Origin: Saprospiraceae bacterium
Lineage (GTDB): Bacteria > Bacteroidota > Bacteroidia > Chitinophagales > Saprospiraceae
DNA: 64,000 nucleotides
Direction: 5' to 3'
Assembly (NCBI GenBank): GCA_016706365.1
Contig: JADJJU010000007.1
Location: 124,001-188,000, forward strand
The position numbers and the translations under genes are program-made. Of the stretch, positions 43,921 to 52,462 are shown piece after piece (the stretch's first letter is position 1; the number at the start of each line of letters is the position of its first letter). The notes below the pieces were generated by a model, which ran no database searches, was not told the origin of the DNA, and saw nothing but the letters and a program-made list of their open reading frames with translations.

Positions 43921-45360
43921 TCACTGTCCCACTATCTTAATTTTCGTACCCTTCGCAACTTGCTCACTCAAAGACATTCCGTTCAGTATTGCCAATTCTT
44001 CATGTCTTGCGGCAGGCATACTGAAAGAATTCAACACTTGTTTCAATGTGCCTGCCTGAGCTACAGATTTAACTCTTACTCTTTCTGCCTTCTTATTAAG
44101 CTTTGATGCATCAGTCAATGCGCGGAATTGCTTGGAGGTATTTTGAAATGCACTTACATATGAATTATAATCCGCAGAGGCTGAAGCACCCAGGAAGTGA
44201 TAAATTGCCCCACCATATTGAATAAAGTAGTTTAAAGTCCTCATCGTTGCAGATTCCGAAACCTGATCTGCAACCAATTCTAAAGCCGGTAGTCCATTGA
44301 TAGTCAGATTCGATCTGCTGACTGTAGTCATTTGATACCTGGAAAGTGTAGAATCCGCAGCTGCATTCAACGCATTGGCAGGCGCTAATGTCATCATAAG
44401 GACAGCCTTTCCGTCTTTAGGAGCCATTTGTACTGCCTGAGGTGTATTGGAATAAGACCAGCCCTGAGGAACAGGAAATTGGAATTTCAATTCAGGATGA
44501 TAAAAAACGTTGTTTTCAAGATACCCCTGTTTTGGATCATCGCCATATATTAAACCATCTATCTTATCTAAATAACTATTGCGATTCACATCGGGATTTG
44601 TCAGGTTCAATTTGGCAATCCATTCATCTGCAAGTTTAGCTACGTCCCTGCTTCTGTTTGCAGGTGATGGGTGAGTAGAAAGAAATTCAGGAACTGCTCC
44701 TTCACCTCCCGCACCCGACTGTCTTTCAAGAGTGTTAAAAAAGTTGCCCATTTGACGAGCATCGTAACCAATTTTGCTCGAATATTCAACACCCAGGTCA
44801 TCCGACTGCCTTTCTGCATCTCTGCCAAATCTCATCATCAACAGCTGCAGACCTGCAGAAGCCGGTTCAGCAAATTGGGCTATTTCAGGAACTAAAACGA
44901 TACCTGCAATGAGCCCAATCTGTCCTAAAATTTGATTTCTTTGTTGAACAACTGAGTGCCTCGCAGTGATATGTCCAATTTCATGACCTAAAACTCCCGC
45001 GAATTCAGCTTCATTATTAAAATGCGCCATAATTCCACGGGTAAAATAAACATATCCCCCAGGTACTGCAAATGCATTTAAGATAGGTGAATCCACAATT
45101 TTAAATTCATACTTCAAATTTGGCCTATGAGAAATTTTAGCCATTTGCTGACCCTTCTCATCAATAAACTTTTGCAATGTGGGATCCTGATAAAGGCCGA
45201 ACATGGCAATAATCTCTGGATCTGCCTGCTGCCCCATGGCCACCTCCTGATCTTCAGACATAAAAACTAATTGCTTCTTACCGGTAACCGGATTTACAGA
45301 ACAAGAATTAAGCAGGATTCCCATCATAACTGCTGTCAAAATCAAATATGCTTTTTGCAT
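43921..45360 (-). CDS. M48 family zinc metalloprotease lipoprotein
   Basis: A 479-residue protein from the ATG at 45360 (MQKAYLILTAVMMGILLNSC), giving a lipobox with Cys20; the open frame extends 8 codons upstream. The zinc motif is HEIGH (His126, Glu127, His130), with the third ligand in DAERQSDDLGVEY. The order SEDQEVAMGQQADPEI, then NAFAVPGGYVYFTRGI, is that of periplasmic BepA/YfgC-like M48 proteases, which clear or mature outer membrane proteins. The C-terminus has a LysM-like stretch (GTLKQVLNSF, EELAILNGM, KGTKIKIVG). It follows the 3-hydroxyacyl-CoA dehydrogenase gene by about 50 bp. Confidence 0.9.
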   Translation of the reverse strand: MQKAYLILTAVMMGILLNSCSVNPVTGKKQLVFMSEDQEVAMGQQADPEIIAMFGLYQDPTLQKFIDEKGQQMAKISHRPNLKYEFKIVDSPILNAFAVPGGYVYFTRGIMAHFNNEAEFAGVLGHEIGHITARHSVVQQRNQILGQIGLIAGIVLVPEIAQFAEPASAGLQLLMMRFGRDAERQSDDLGVEYSSKIGYDARQMGNFFNTLERQSGAGGEGAVPEFLSTHPSPANRSRDVAKLADEWIAKLNLTNPDVNRNSYLDKIDGLIYGDDPKQGYLENNVFYHPELKFQFPVPQGWSYSNTPQAVQMAPKDGKAVLMMTLAPANALNAAADSTLSRYQMTTVSRSNLTINGLPALELVADQVSESATMRTLNYFIQYGGAIYHFLGASASADYNSYVSAFQNTSKQFRALTDASKLNKKAERVRVKSVAQAGTLKQVLNSFSMPAARHEELAILNGMSLSEQVAKGTKIKIVGQ

Positions 45361-45411
45361 GAATTCAATTATTAAAGTAATCAATTTTGTTTTCGAAATA
45401 TAGATAAGTCA

Positions 45412-46302
45412 TTAATTCAAAAATCGGGTTGCTACCATGAGTTCCTTAGTTCCCTGCATATACTTATAAAACCCTTCACCCGACTTGATTCCTAGCCTTC
45501 CGGCATTTACCATATTTACTAATAACGGACAAGGTGCGTATTTTGGATTCCCAAAACCATCATAAAGCACATTCAGTATTGAAATACACACATCAAGGCC
45601 TATAAAGTCAGCTAATTGCAGTGGACCCATAGGATGCGCCATTCCCAACTTCATGACCGTATCAATCTCCTCTACACCCGCTACTCCTTCATATAACGTA
45701 TAAATGGCTTCATTGATCATTGGCATTAGAATCCGATTAGCCACAAACCCAGGATAATCATTTACCTCCACCGGAATCTTACTTATTTGTCTGCTTAAAT
45801 TCAATATTTTATCAGTCACTTCATCTGAGGTAAGGTAACCTCTGATCACCTCGATCAATTTCATAACAGGCACAGGATTCATGAAGTGCATGCCTATTAC
45901 TTTATCTGGTCTTCTTGTGACTGCAGCAAGTTGCGTGATGGAAATAGAGGAAGTATTCGTTGCTAAAATGGAATGTTCGGGCGCTATCTGATCCAGATCA
46001 CGGAAAATACTCAATTTAATTTCTAACCGCTCAGATGCTGCTTCAATTATCAGGTCAGCTTTTGTGCAGCCCATCTCAAGAGTGGTAAAAGTGAGGATAT
46101 TCTCTAATGTTGATTTTTTTGTTGCCTCATCTATTGCACCCTTACCAAGCATTCTGTCCAGATTTTTCTCAATTGTGGAGATTGCTTTATCCAGAGCTGC
46201 CTGAGAAACATCAATTAAATGTACTTCAAAACCATTTTGGGCAAATACATGAGCAATACCATTTCCCATTGTACCGGCTCCAATTACAGAAATATTCTTC
46301 AT
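45412..46302 (-). CDS. 3-hydroxybutyryl-CoA dehydrogenase
   Basis: A 296-residue enzyme from the ATG at 46302 (MKNISVIGAGTMGNGIAHVFAQ, an NAD-binding start); an ATG 4 codons upstream is possible. The catalytic histidine is in GMHFMNPVPVMKLIEV. The C-terminal domain has PGFVANRILMPMINEAIYTL and HPMGPLQLADFIGLD. It oxidises 3-hydroxyacyl-CoA to 3-oxoacyl-CoA, or the reverse, in fatty acid or butyrate metabolism. The length and stand-alone form match Hbd/PaaH rather than the large fused enzymes. Confidence 0.9.
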   Translation of the reverse strand: MKNISVIGAGTMGNGIAHVFAQNGFEVHLIDVSQAALDKAISTIEKNLDRMLGKGAIDEATKKSTLENILTFTTLEMGCTKADLIIEAASERLEIKLSIFRDLDQIAPEHSILATNTSSISITQLAAVTRRPDKVIGMHFMNPVPVMKLIEVIRGYLTSDEVTDKILNLSRQISKIPVEVNDYPGFVANRILMPMINEAIYTLYEGVAGVEEIDTVMKLGMAHPMGPLQLADFIGLDVCISILNVLYDGFGNPKYAPCPLLVNMVNAGRLGIKSGEGFYKYMQGTKELMVATRFLN

Positions 46303-46476
46303 ATACAAGTTCATTTTATTTAGGTCCCAAATCTCGACAATTGTAAACTAACAAATAAAAAATATTTGTATTAAATCTGATCAGAAGTTCAATAATGAAA
46401 GTCACTTGCTTATTTGCTTTAAAAATAACGTACTTACAAAGAGTGTTGATATTAAATAAATGTACATTTGTTGAAT

Positions 46477-46977
46477 ATGAGATTGATTAATAAATATTCC
46501 TTAAGCCTGATTTTAGTTTCTCTACTGCTGGTGTCCTGCAGTAAACGCCGAATGGCGGCCTCTAAGGACAGAATACAGTACTCTGCCCAGAAATCAATGT
46601 GGACTGTGGACAAAGACTATTACATGGATGATAGTATATTGATCCATTTTGCTGTACCGCATCCTAAGGAACTTGCTGTAAGAACACCTTCGGGTGGGTT
46701 CTATTATCTTGTCTACCCCAGGGATCTGGCTACAATTCCACAGGCTAAGCCGCTTTATAGTATAGCTGAGTTTCTTAAAATCGACAAACACATATTTTAC
46801 CCGACAAAAAGCAAAGGAAATCCCCACGACGTGCAATTCAAGGGTAATCAGCTCATTTTTAAAAAGACTGGAACTTATGAACTACTCATGAGCGACAATC
46901 TTTCGACTGACGATGGAACTCCATTTGAAAAATTGATTATCCATTATATCCATGAAAACAAGCCACCGAGAGTCTGA
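46477..46977 (+). CDS. Lipoprotein of unknown function
   Basis: A 166-residue lipoprotein from the ATG at 46477: MRLINKYSLSLILVSLLLVSC gives a lipobox with Cys21. The body contains ILIHFAVPHPKELAVRTPSGGFYYLVYP and a C-terminal strand KTGTYELLMSDNL. I do not recognise a family. A TACATTTG box at 46463-46470 matches the -7 consensus just ahead of the start. The gene overlaps the esterase gene by 26 bp, so both are translated from one message. Confidence 0.65.
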   Translation: MRLINKYSLSLILVSLLLVSCSKRRMAASKDRIQYSAQKSMWTVDKDYYMDDSILIHFAVPHPKELAVRTPSGGFYYLVYPRDLATIPQAKPLYSIAEFLKIDKHIFYPTKSKGNPHDVQFKGNQLIFKKTGTYELLMSDNLSTDDGTPFEKLIIHYIHENKPPRV

Positions 46978-48334
46978 TCATTTTTTCCTCAGACTCATTT
47001 GTACTTTGTTTTCACTTAGCCTCAGTGTTTCACTTTTTTCACAATTTAATGTTCAAATCAATCTGGATACAACTTTTTCAAAAGATGTGTATCTGGCAGG
47101 TAATATCAACAACTGGAATCCCTCAGATAGTAATTTTCGTTTCACAATTAAAGAGAACGGTCTTTATTTAGAATTCAGCACAAATAAAAAGGAGATAGAA
47201 TTCAAGCTAACTCAGGGTTCCTGGGAAAGAGTTGAAAAAAACATGCATGGCACAGATATAGCCAATAGAACCCTTCATTTGAAAGAAGGCCTTAATTCAC
47301 TGCATCTAAAAGTTGAGAAATGGGGAGTTGATGACAGCAAATTTCCTCTCACGCGAACTGCACAAGTCAGTATCCTTTCGGACTCATTTTTTAGTCAGAG
47401 TCTTAATACTTATAGAAGGATATGGATATATCTCCCCGAAGATTACAACAAGGACAGCTCCAATTTTTATCCGGTCTGGTACATGCATGACGGACAAAAC
47501 CTTTTTGATAACAGCACTTCATATTCGGGCGAATGGCAGGTGGATGAATTAATTGACAAATTAACAGAGCAAGGTAATCATGGCGCCATCATTGTCGGAA
47601 TAGACAATGGAGGGACAGAGAGATTAAATGAATATAGTCCATGGGTCAATGAGAAATACAAAATGGGAGGTAAAGGTGATTTGTATATTGATTACATTGT
47701 TGATGAACTTAAACCTTTCATTGATTCTACTTACAGAACATTACGCTGCCGCCAGTATACTACAATCGGTGGTAGTTCCATGGGCGGCTTGATTTCTTTG
47801 TATGCACTACTCTCCCATCAGGAAGTATTTGGCAACGCGCTTATATTCTCACCTGCTTTTTGGTTTGTAAAATCCCAATTGGATTCATTTATACTGCACA
47901 ATCCGCTTGAATTACCTTCAAAAATTCATTTTCTGGCGGGCAAATTGGAAGGCCCTGACGTTGTAAAAGATATGGAATCCGTAAGATCTCAACTTGCTGA
48001 ATCAGATCTTCTGGAATATGATTATGTTGTGCGTGAATTAGGTGAACATAATGAAAGATTTTGGGCATCTGAATTTGAAATGGCTTTTCAATTTTTGAAT
48101 AATGATCCAGATCAACTTACAATGGTAGAGAAAGATACCTGTATGCCTAAGACAATGCCTTGTCCGGGCACAAGAGTTGTTTATCCAATTTCAAAAAATT
48201 TGTTACCGATTGACTATGAAATCACAGGAGGAAAAATACTAAATAATAATTTCAATTCAAGCGGACAACTCATTGTTGAGTGGGATAAAAATAGTACGGA
48301 GTTCCTTTTGATAATAAACAAAGAGAGAAAATAA
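46952..48334 (+). CDS. Secreted esterase (Esterase D-type) with N-terminal carbohydrate-binding-like domain
   Basis: A 460-residue protein with a hydrophobic signal near residues 11-30. An early-set/CBM20-like domain follows (VYLAGNINNWNPSD, about 45-60). Then comes a putative esterase domain with alpha/beta-hydrolase fold: WYMHDGQNLFD, the nucleophile in GGSSMGG, and a late acid/His region (RELGEHNERFW). The last 60 residues resemble a PKD-like surface strand pair (YEITGGKI, LIVEWD). Such esterases act on carbohydrate esters or siderophores. It overlaps the lipoprotein gene at the start and shares its stop with the NhaD start by 1 bp. Confidence 0.82.
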   Translation: MKTSHRESDHFFLRLICTLFSLSLSVSLFSQFNVQINLDTTFSKDVYLAGNINNWNPSDSNFRFTIKENGLYLEFSTNKKEIEFKLTQGSWERVEKNMHGTDIANRTLHLKEGLNSLHLKVEKWGVDDSKFPLTRTAQVSILSDSFFSQSLNTYRRIWIYLPEDYNKDSSNFYPVWYMHDGQNLFDNSTSYSGEWQVDELIDKLTEQGNHGAIIVGIDNGGTERLNEYSPWVNEKYKMGGKGDLYIDYIVDELKPFIDSTYRTLRCRQYTTIGGSSMGGLISLYALLSHQEVFGNALIFSPAFWFVKSQLDSFILHNPLELPSKIHFLAGKLEGPDVVKDMESVRSQLAESDLLEYDYVVRELGEHNERFWASEFEMAFQFLNNDPDQLTMVEKDTCMPKTMPCPGTRVVYPISKNLLPIDYEITGGKILNNNFNSSGQLIVEWDKNSTEFLLIINKERK

Positions 48335-49614
48335 TGATTACAATTTTGTTGGTTTCTGTTTTTATTATTGGATATGCAGCCATTGCATTTGAACATTCGA
48401 TACATGTTAACAAAGCTGCATCTGCCCTGATTACCGGAGTTTTATGCTGGGTCATTTATTTTATGTCAGGGCATTCAGGAGATGAAGGAATGGGTCATTT
48501 AAGTCATCACCTTGGAGAAATCTCCGGAATTATATTTTTTTTATTGGGTGCAATGACAATTGTAGAGCTTGTAGATACGCACGGTGGATTTGAAGTTTTA
48601 ACCAATAAAATAAATACAAAAAATCAACTTAAGCTTGCCTGGATCATTGGAATAATCACATTCTTTCTTTCAGCTGTGTTGGACAACCTGACAACAGCAA
48701 TTGTCATGGTTTCACTTTTAAAGAAATTGATCAGATCGAAAGAAGAAAGGTTATTAATGGTGGGAATTGTCGTCATAGCAGCCAATGCCGGGGGAGCCTG
48801 GTCTCCTATAGGAGATGTTACTACTGCCATGCTCTGGATCAAAAATTTAATTTCTTCTGGTGGAGTTATTTACAAGGTATTTTTACCTAGTGTGGTTTGT
48901 CTTGTAGTTCCCATGTTGTTATTAAGAAAAAAATTAAAAGGAGAAATACATGCACCTGAGCGTTCAACTAATGAGAGTGATTTTATTCTGAAGGAAAATG
49001 AGAAAAAAATCTTTTTCTATGCAGGAATCTTCGCTTTGCTATTTGTTCCACTATTTAAAACAATAACACACCTGCCTCCTTACATGGGAATGCTTTTCAG
49101 TCTTGGTTTGATGTGGTTATTATCGGAATTGATTCACAAAGGCAAACCGGATAAATTAAAAGAAAATCTTTCTGTTATCCATGCCCTTAAAAAAATTGAT
49201 ACTTCAAGCATTCTCTTCTTTCTGGGAATATTATTGGCTATTTCTGCACTTCAATCTGCGGGTGAACTTACCAAATTGGCCAATTTTATGGATAATACCA
49301 TTGGTAATCAAACGATTATTATAGTTGCGATTGGTTTGCTTTCTGCAATTGTAGATAATGTACCCCTGGTCGCTGCCGCAATAGGTATGTATGATATTAC
49401 TGTTTTTGCACCAGATCATAACTTCTGGCATTTTCTGGCTTATTGTGCGGGCACAGGTGGAAGTGCTTTGATTATAGGCTCAGCCGCAGGAGTAGCAGCT
49501 ATGGGAATGGACAACATTGACTTCATGTGGTACTTTAAAAATATTAGCCTTTATGCGCTATTAGGATACCTGGCAGGAGCAGCAGTCTTTGTGCTTCAGA
49601 ATGGAATGATCTGA
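48334..49614 (+). CDS. nhaD: Sodium:proton antiporter NhaD
   Basis: A 426-residue inner membrane protein with about 11-12 hydrophobic segments, exchanging Na+ for H+. It has NhaD-family landmarks: AIAFEHSIHVNKAASALITG near the start, FLLGAMTIVELVDTHGGFEV, VLDNLTTAIVM with the conserved Asp-Asn pair, ANAGGAWSPIGDVTTAMLW, and a second VDNVPLVAAAIGMY. Translation begins on the last base of the esterase gene stop (TAATG), so it is co-expressed with the lipoprotein and esterase. Confidence 0.9.
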   Translation: MITILLVSVFIIGYAAIAFEHSIHVNKAASALITGVLCWVIYFMSGHSGDEGMGHLSHHLGEISGIIFFLLGAMTIVELVDTHGGFEVLTNKINTKNQLKLAWIIGIITFFLSAVLDNLTTAIVMVSLLKKLIRSKEERLLMVGIVVIAANAGGAWSPIGDVTTAMLWIKNLISSGGVIYKVFLPSVVCLVVPMLLLRKKLKGEIHAPERSTNESDFILKENEKKIFFYAGIFALLFVPLFKTITHLPPYMGMLFSLGLMWLLSELIHKGKPDKLKENLSVIHALKKIDTSSILFFLGILLAISALQSAGELTKLANFMDNTIGNQTIIIVAIGLLSAIVDNVPLVAAAIGMYDITVFAPDHNFWHFLAYCAGTGGSALIIGSAAGVAAMGMDNIDFMWYFKNISLYALLGYLAGAAVFVLQNGMI

Positions 49615-49758
49615 TCAGCGAAACTTTATACCAAAAAAGTAAACCCATAATCAGAAATATTTAAGATTTAATGTCCTGATATAATTATTGGTCAAATATG
49701 AACATATATTTGCTAAATATATTTACTTAGTGTATAATTTACAATATCAATTATCAGA

Positions 49759-50613
49759 ATGCTCGTTGTAGAAGCCGGAGGGACTAAAACCAATTGGTTG
49801 TATGGAGATGATGAGTCTCCTGTCTGCAGACTGACATCAGGCTTTAATCCTGTCTACCAGTCAGACGAAGTACTGGATTCAATGATCACGCAGCTCAAAA
49901 AAGAGCTGGCAGAAATTGGAAGCATTTACTATTATGGTGCCGGATGTTTCGATAAAAGTTATAGGGACAGAATTGAGGCTATTTTTACCAAACATTTTTC
50001 TCAATCTTATATTGAAGTAAGGGATGATTTGAGTGCCACCATCAAAGCATTACTGGGAAACTCTCCTGGTATCGCTGTAATTCTGGGAACCGGCACTAAT
50101 TCATGTAAATATGATGGAAATCAAATTGTAGAACAAGTGCCATCAGCGGGTTTCACATTAGGCGATGAAGGTTCGGGAGCAAATCTCGGCAGAATACTTA
50201 TAAGTTCCTGGCTGTATGGTGAATTTAGTTCTGAGCTGGAGGAGAAAGCAAGAGAATGGACAGGTATGGATAAAATAGCCTACAAAAAGTCATTTTATTC
50301 ACAGGAATCTGCAGGAAAATACGCAGCAAAATGGGCTATATTTGCGCGGCAAAATATGGAAGACAGCTTTATCAGTGCTGTCATCCATAAAAATTTTATG
50401 CTGTTTATAGAACGTATATTAATCAGGTACAATCCGATTGCGGGTCAAAAAATACATTTCACAGGTGGAATGGCCTGGTATTTTAAGGATAATCTGGAAA
50501 TCAGTTTAAAGAAATTCGGGCTGGAATTGGGAACAGTGCTGCAGGAACCATCAGGTAAATTGTGGCAATTTCATTTACACAACAAAAATATTATTGAATC
50601 AGATGAGCAATGA
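49759..50613 (+). CDS. BadF/BadG/BcrA/BcrD ATPase family protein (N-acetylglucosamine kinase-like)
   Basis: A 284-residue ASKHA-fold kinase. The phosphate-1 motif is LVVEAGGTKTNWLYG at the very start, with DDLSATIKALLG, VILGTGTNSCKYDG and GDEGSGANLGRILI following. This is the pattern of N-acetylglucosamine kinase-like proteins that phosphorylate amino sugars from cell-wall turnover; the substrate is not proven. A TATATTTG at 49705-49712 fits a -7 box. The gene overlaps pfkA by about 11 bp. Confidence 0.82.
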   Translation: MLVVEAGGTKTNWLYGDDESPVCRLTSGFNPVYQSDEVLDSMITQLKKELAEIGSIYYYGAGCFDKSYRDRIEAIFTKHFSQSYIEVRDDLSATIKALLGNSPGIAVILGTGTNSCKYDGNQIVEQVPSAGFTLGDEGSGANLGRILISSWLYGEFSSELEEKAREWTGMDKIAYKKSFYSQESAGKYAAKWAIFARQNMEDSFISAVIHKNFMLFIERILIRYNPIAGQKIHFTGGMAWYFKDNLEISLKKFGLELGTVLQEPSGKLWQFHLHNKNIIESDEQ

Positions 50614-51586
50614 AATAAAAAGAATAGGTGTCTTTTCTTCAGGTGGGGATGCTCCCGGCATGAATGCAGCTATCAGGGCTGTCGTTAGAACTGCATCTTA
50701 TTATGATCTTCATGTCTATGGAATTTACCAGGGATATGAAGGGATGATAGAAGGGAAAATTAAGAGGATTGAAACAAGGGATGTAGGTAATATTATACAT
50801 CGCGGTGGAACTATACTTAAGACTGCAAGGAGCGAAAAGTTTAAAACAAAAGAAGGTCGTCAGGCAGCATTTGAATCACTTCAGGCATTTAATATTGATG
50901 GTTTGGTCGCCATAGGTGGAGATGGAACATACACAGGAGCAAAAATTTTTGGCGAGGAATTTGGAATACCGATCATTGGTGTTCCGGGGACAATTGACAA
51001 TGATTTATATGGTACAGATTATACAATTGGATATGACACTGCCATTAATACCGCTATAGAAGCAGTGGACAAGATAAGAGATACTGCAGATTCTCACAAT
51101 AGGTTATTTTTTGTAGAAGTAATGGGAAGGGATACCGGATTTATTGCTTTGTCCACGGGAATCGGTAGCGGAGCAGGGAGCATTTTCCTTCCGGAACTAA
51201 AAGGAGAAATGGATTCTCTTTTTGAAGTATTGAAAAAGAGTTACAAGCGCAATAAATTATTCAATATCATCATAGTTGCAGAAGGCGACAATAATGGTGG
51301 TGCCACAGAGGTGGCCAAGGCGGTGAAGGAGAAGTTTCCGGATTTTGATGCCAGAGTGACTATCATAGGGCATTTGCAGAGAGGAGGATCACCCACTTGC
51401 AGAGACAGAGTGCTAGCCAGTATCCTGGGAGCTTCTGCAGTGGAAGGACTGCTGAATGGTCATAAGGCAGAGGCAGTAGGTATTGTTAATCACGAGATAG
51501 TCTATACTCCTTTTGAGGAAGCGATCACTAAACATAAGGAGCTTAGTAAGGATTTGATACGACTCGCGCCGATACTAGCTTTATAA
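50603..51586 (+). CDS. pfkA: 6-phosphofructokinase
   Basis: A 327-residue ATP-dependent PFK from the ATG at 50603; a TTG three codons earlier is possible. Signatures are SSGGDAPGMNAAIRAV (ATP loop), AIGGDGTYTGA, the catalytic PGTIDNDLYGTDYTIG with Asp as base, VEVMGRDTGFIAL, and GHLQRGGSPTCRDRVLAS. It converts fructose 6-phosphate to fructose 1,6-bisphosphate, the committed step of glycolysis. It overlaps the sugar-kinase gene upstream, so the two are co-translated, and is convergent with the GT2 gene (3-bp gap). Confidence 0.94.
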   Translation: MSNEIKRIGVFSSGGDAPGMNAAIRAVVRTASYYDLHVYGIYQGYEGMIEGKIKRIETRDVGNIIHRGGTILKTARSEKFKTKEGRQAAFESLQAFNIDGLVAIGGDGTYTGAKIFGEEFGIPIIGVPGTIDNDLYGTDYTIGYDTAINTAIEAVDKIRDTADSHNRLFFVEVMGRDTGFIALSTGIGSGAGSIFLPELKGEMDSLFEVLKKSYKRNKLFNIIIVAEGDNNGGATEVAKAVKEKFPDFDARVTIIGHLQRGGSPTCRDRVLASILGASAVEGLLNGHKAEAVGIVNHEIVYTPFEEAITKHKELSKDLIRLAPILAL

Positions 51587-51589
51587 ATA

Positions 51590-52324
51590 TCAGTTCTTAA
51601 TATAATTCTTCAGTGGATACACAGTTGCCATTTTGAATACACCCAAAATGGCTTCTTTCACAATACCTCCGCTGATCTTACTTTCCCCTTCTACCCTATC
51701 TACAAATGTGATGGGGATTTCCTTTATTTTGAAGCCAAGTGATCGTGCTGCAAATTTCATCTCGATCTGAAATGCATATCCAATGAACTTGATCTTATCA
51801 AGATCCATCGATTCCAGAACTTTTCTTGTGTAACAAACAAATCCGGCAGTTGGGTCTTTTATCGGCATCCAGGTAACAAGTCTGACATACAGAGAGGCCC
51901 CGTATGAGAGTAATTTTCTTTTAAATGGCCAGTTTTCGATTTTGCCTCCTTTTACATATCTGGATCCAACTGCTACATCGTAAAATCCATTGTTGCACGC
52001 CCGGTATAAACGAACCAGGTCATGCGGATTGTGAGAGAAGTCAGCGTCCATTTCAAAAATGAAATCATATCCGTGTTCCAATCCCCATTTAAAGCCAGTA
52101 ATATAAGCAGTTCCTAACCCCAGCTTACCTTTTCTCTCCAGTAAAAAAAGACCACCCGGAAATTCCTCTTGTAATCTTTTGACCTCAAAAGCTGTACCGT
52201 CTGGTGAGCCGTCATCCACCACTAAAATATGAAAATCCTTCTCCTGGGTGAAGACTGTTCTGATCATTTTGGAGATATTTTCTATCTCGTTATAAGTAGG
52301 AATAATGACGATACTATCGCTCAA
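51590..52324 (-). CDS. Polyprenol monophosphomannose synthase-like glycosyltransferase (GT2)
   Basis: A 244-residue family 2 glycosyltransferase with the DPM1 pattern: VIIPTYNEIENI, LVVDDGSPDGTAFEV, EMDADFSHNP (the metal DxD), DVAVGSRYVKGG and DPTAGFVCYTRKVLE. It transfers mannose or another sugar from a nucleotide to polyprenyl phosphate on the cytoplasmic face of the membrane. There is no C-terminal membrane domain. The role in this organism, such as glycoprotein or lipid synthesis, is inferred. Confidence 0.88.
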   Translation of the reverse strand: MSDSIVIIPTYNEIENISKMIRTVFTQEKDFHILVVDDGSPDGTAFEVKRLQEEFPGGLFLLERKGKLGLGTAYITGFKWGLEHGYDFIFEMDADFSHNPHDLVRLYRACNNGFYDVAVGSRYVKGGKIENWPFKRKLLSYGASLYVRLVTWMPIKDPTAGFVCYTRKVLESMDLDKIKFIGYAFQIEMKFAARSLGFKIKEIPITFVDRVEGESKISGGIVKEAILGVFKMATVYPLKNYIKN

Positions 52325-52462
52325 TGAGAGTAAATTTTAATTTTAGAAGTTGCAAAGATAATCGAAAAATGAGTATGGACAAATAGAATTATATGAACAA
52401 TCCATTGATCCAACGTATTGATCAATAACCTTTTATGTATTATTATTATAAACTTTCTTACT

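Noticed and set aside
43837..44106. Open frame of 89 codons beginning in the CTTACG repeats
   Set aside because: It starts inside low-complexity sequence and overlaps the 3' end of the M48 protease in the opposite direction; the peptide is repetitive (LSLTYHLRLITYVL).
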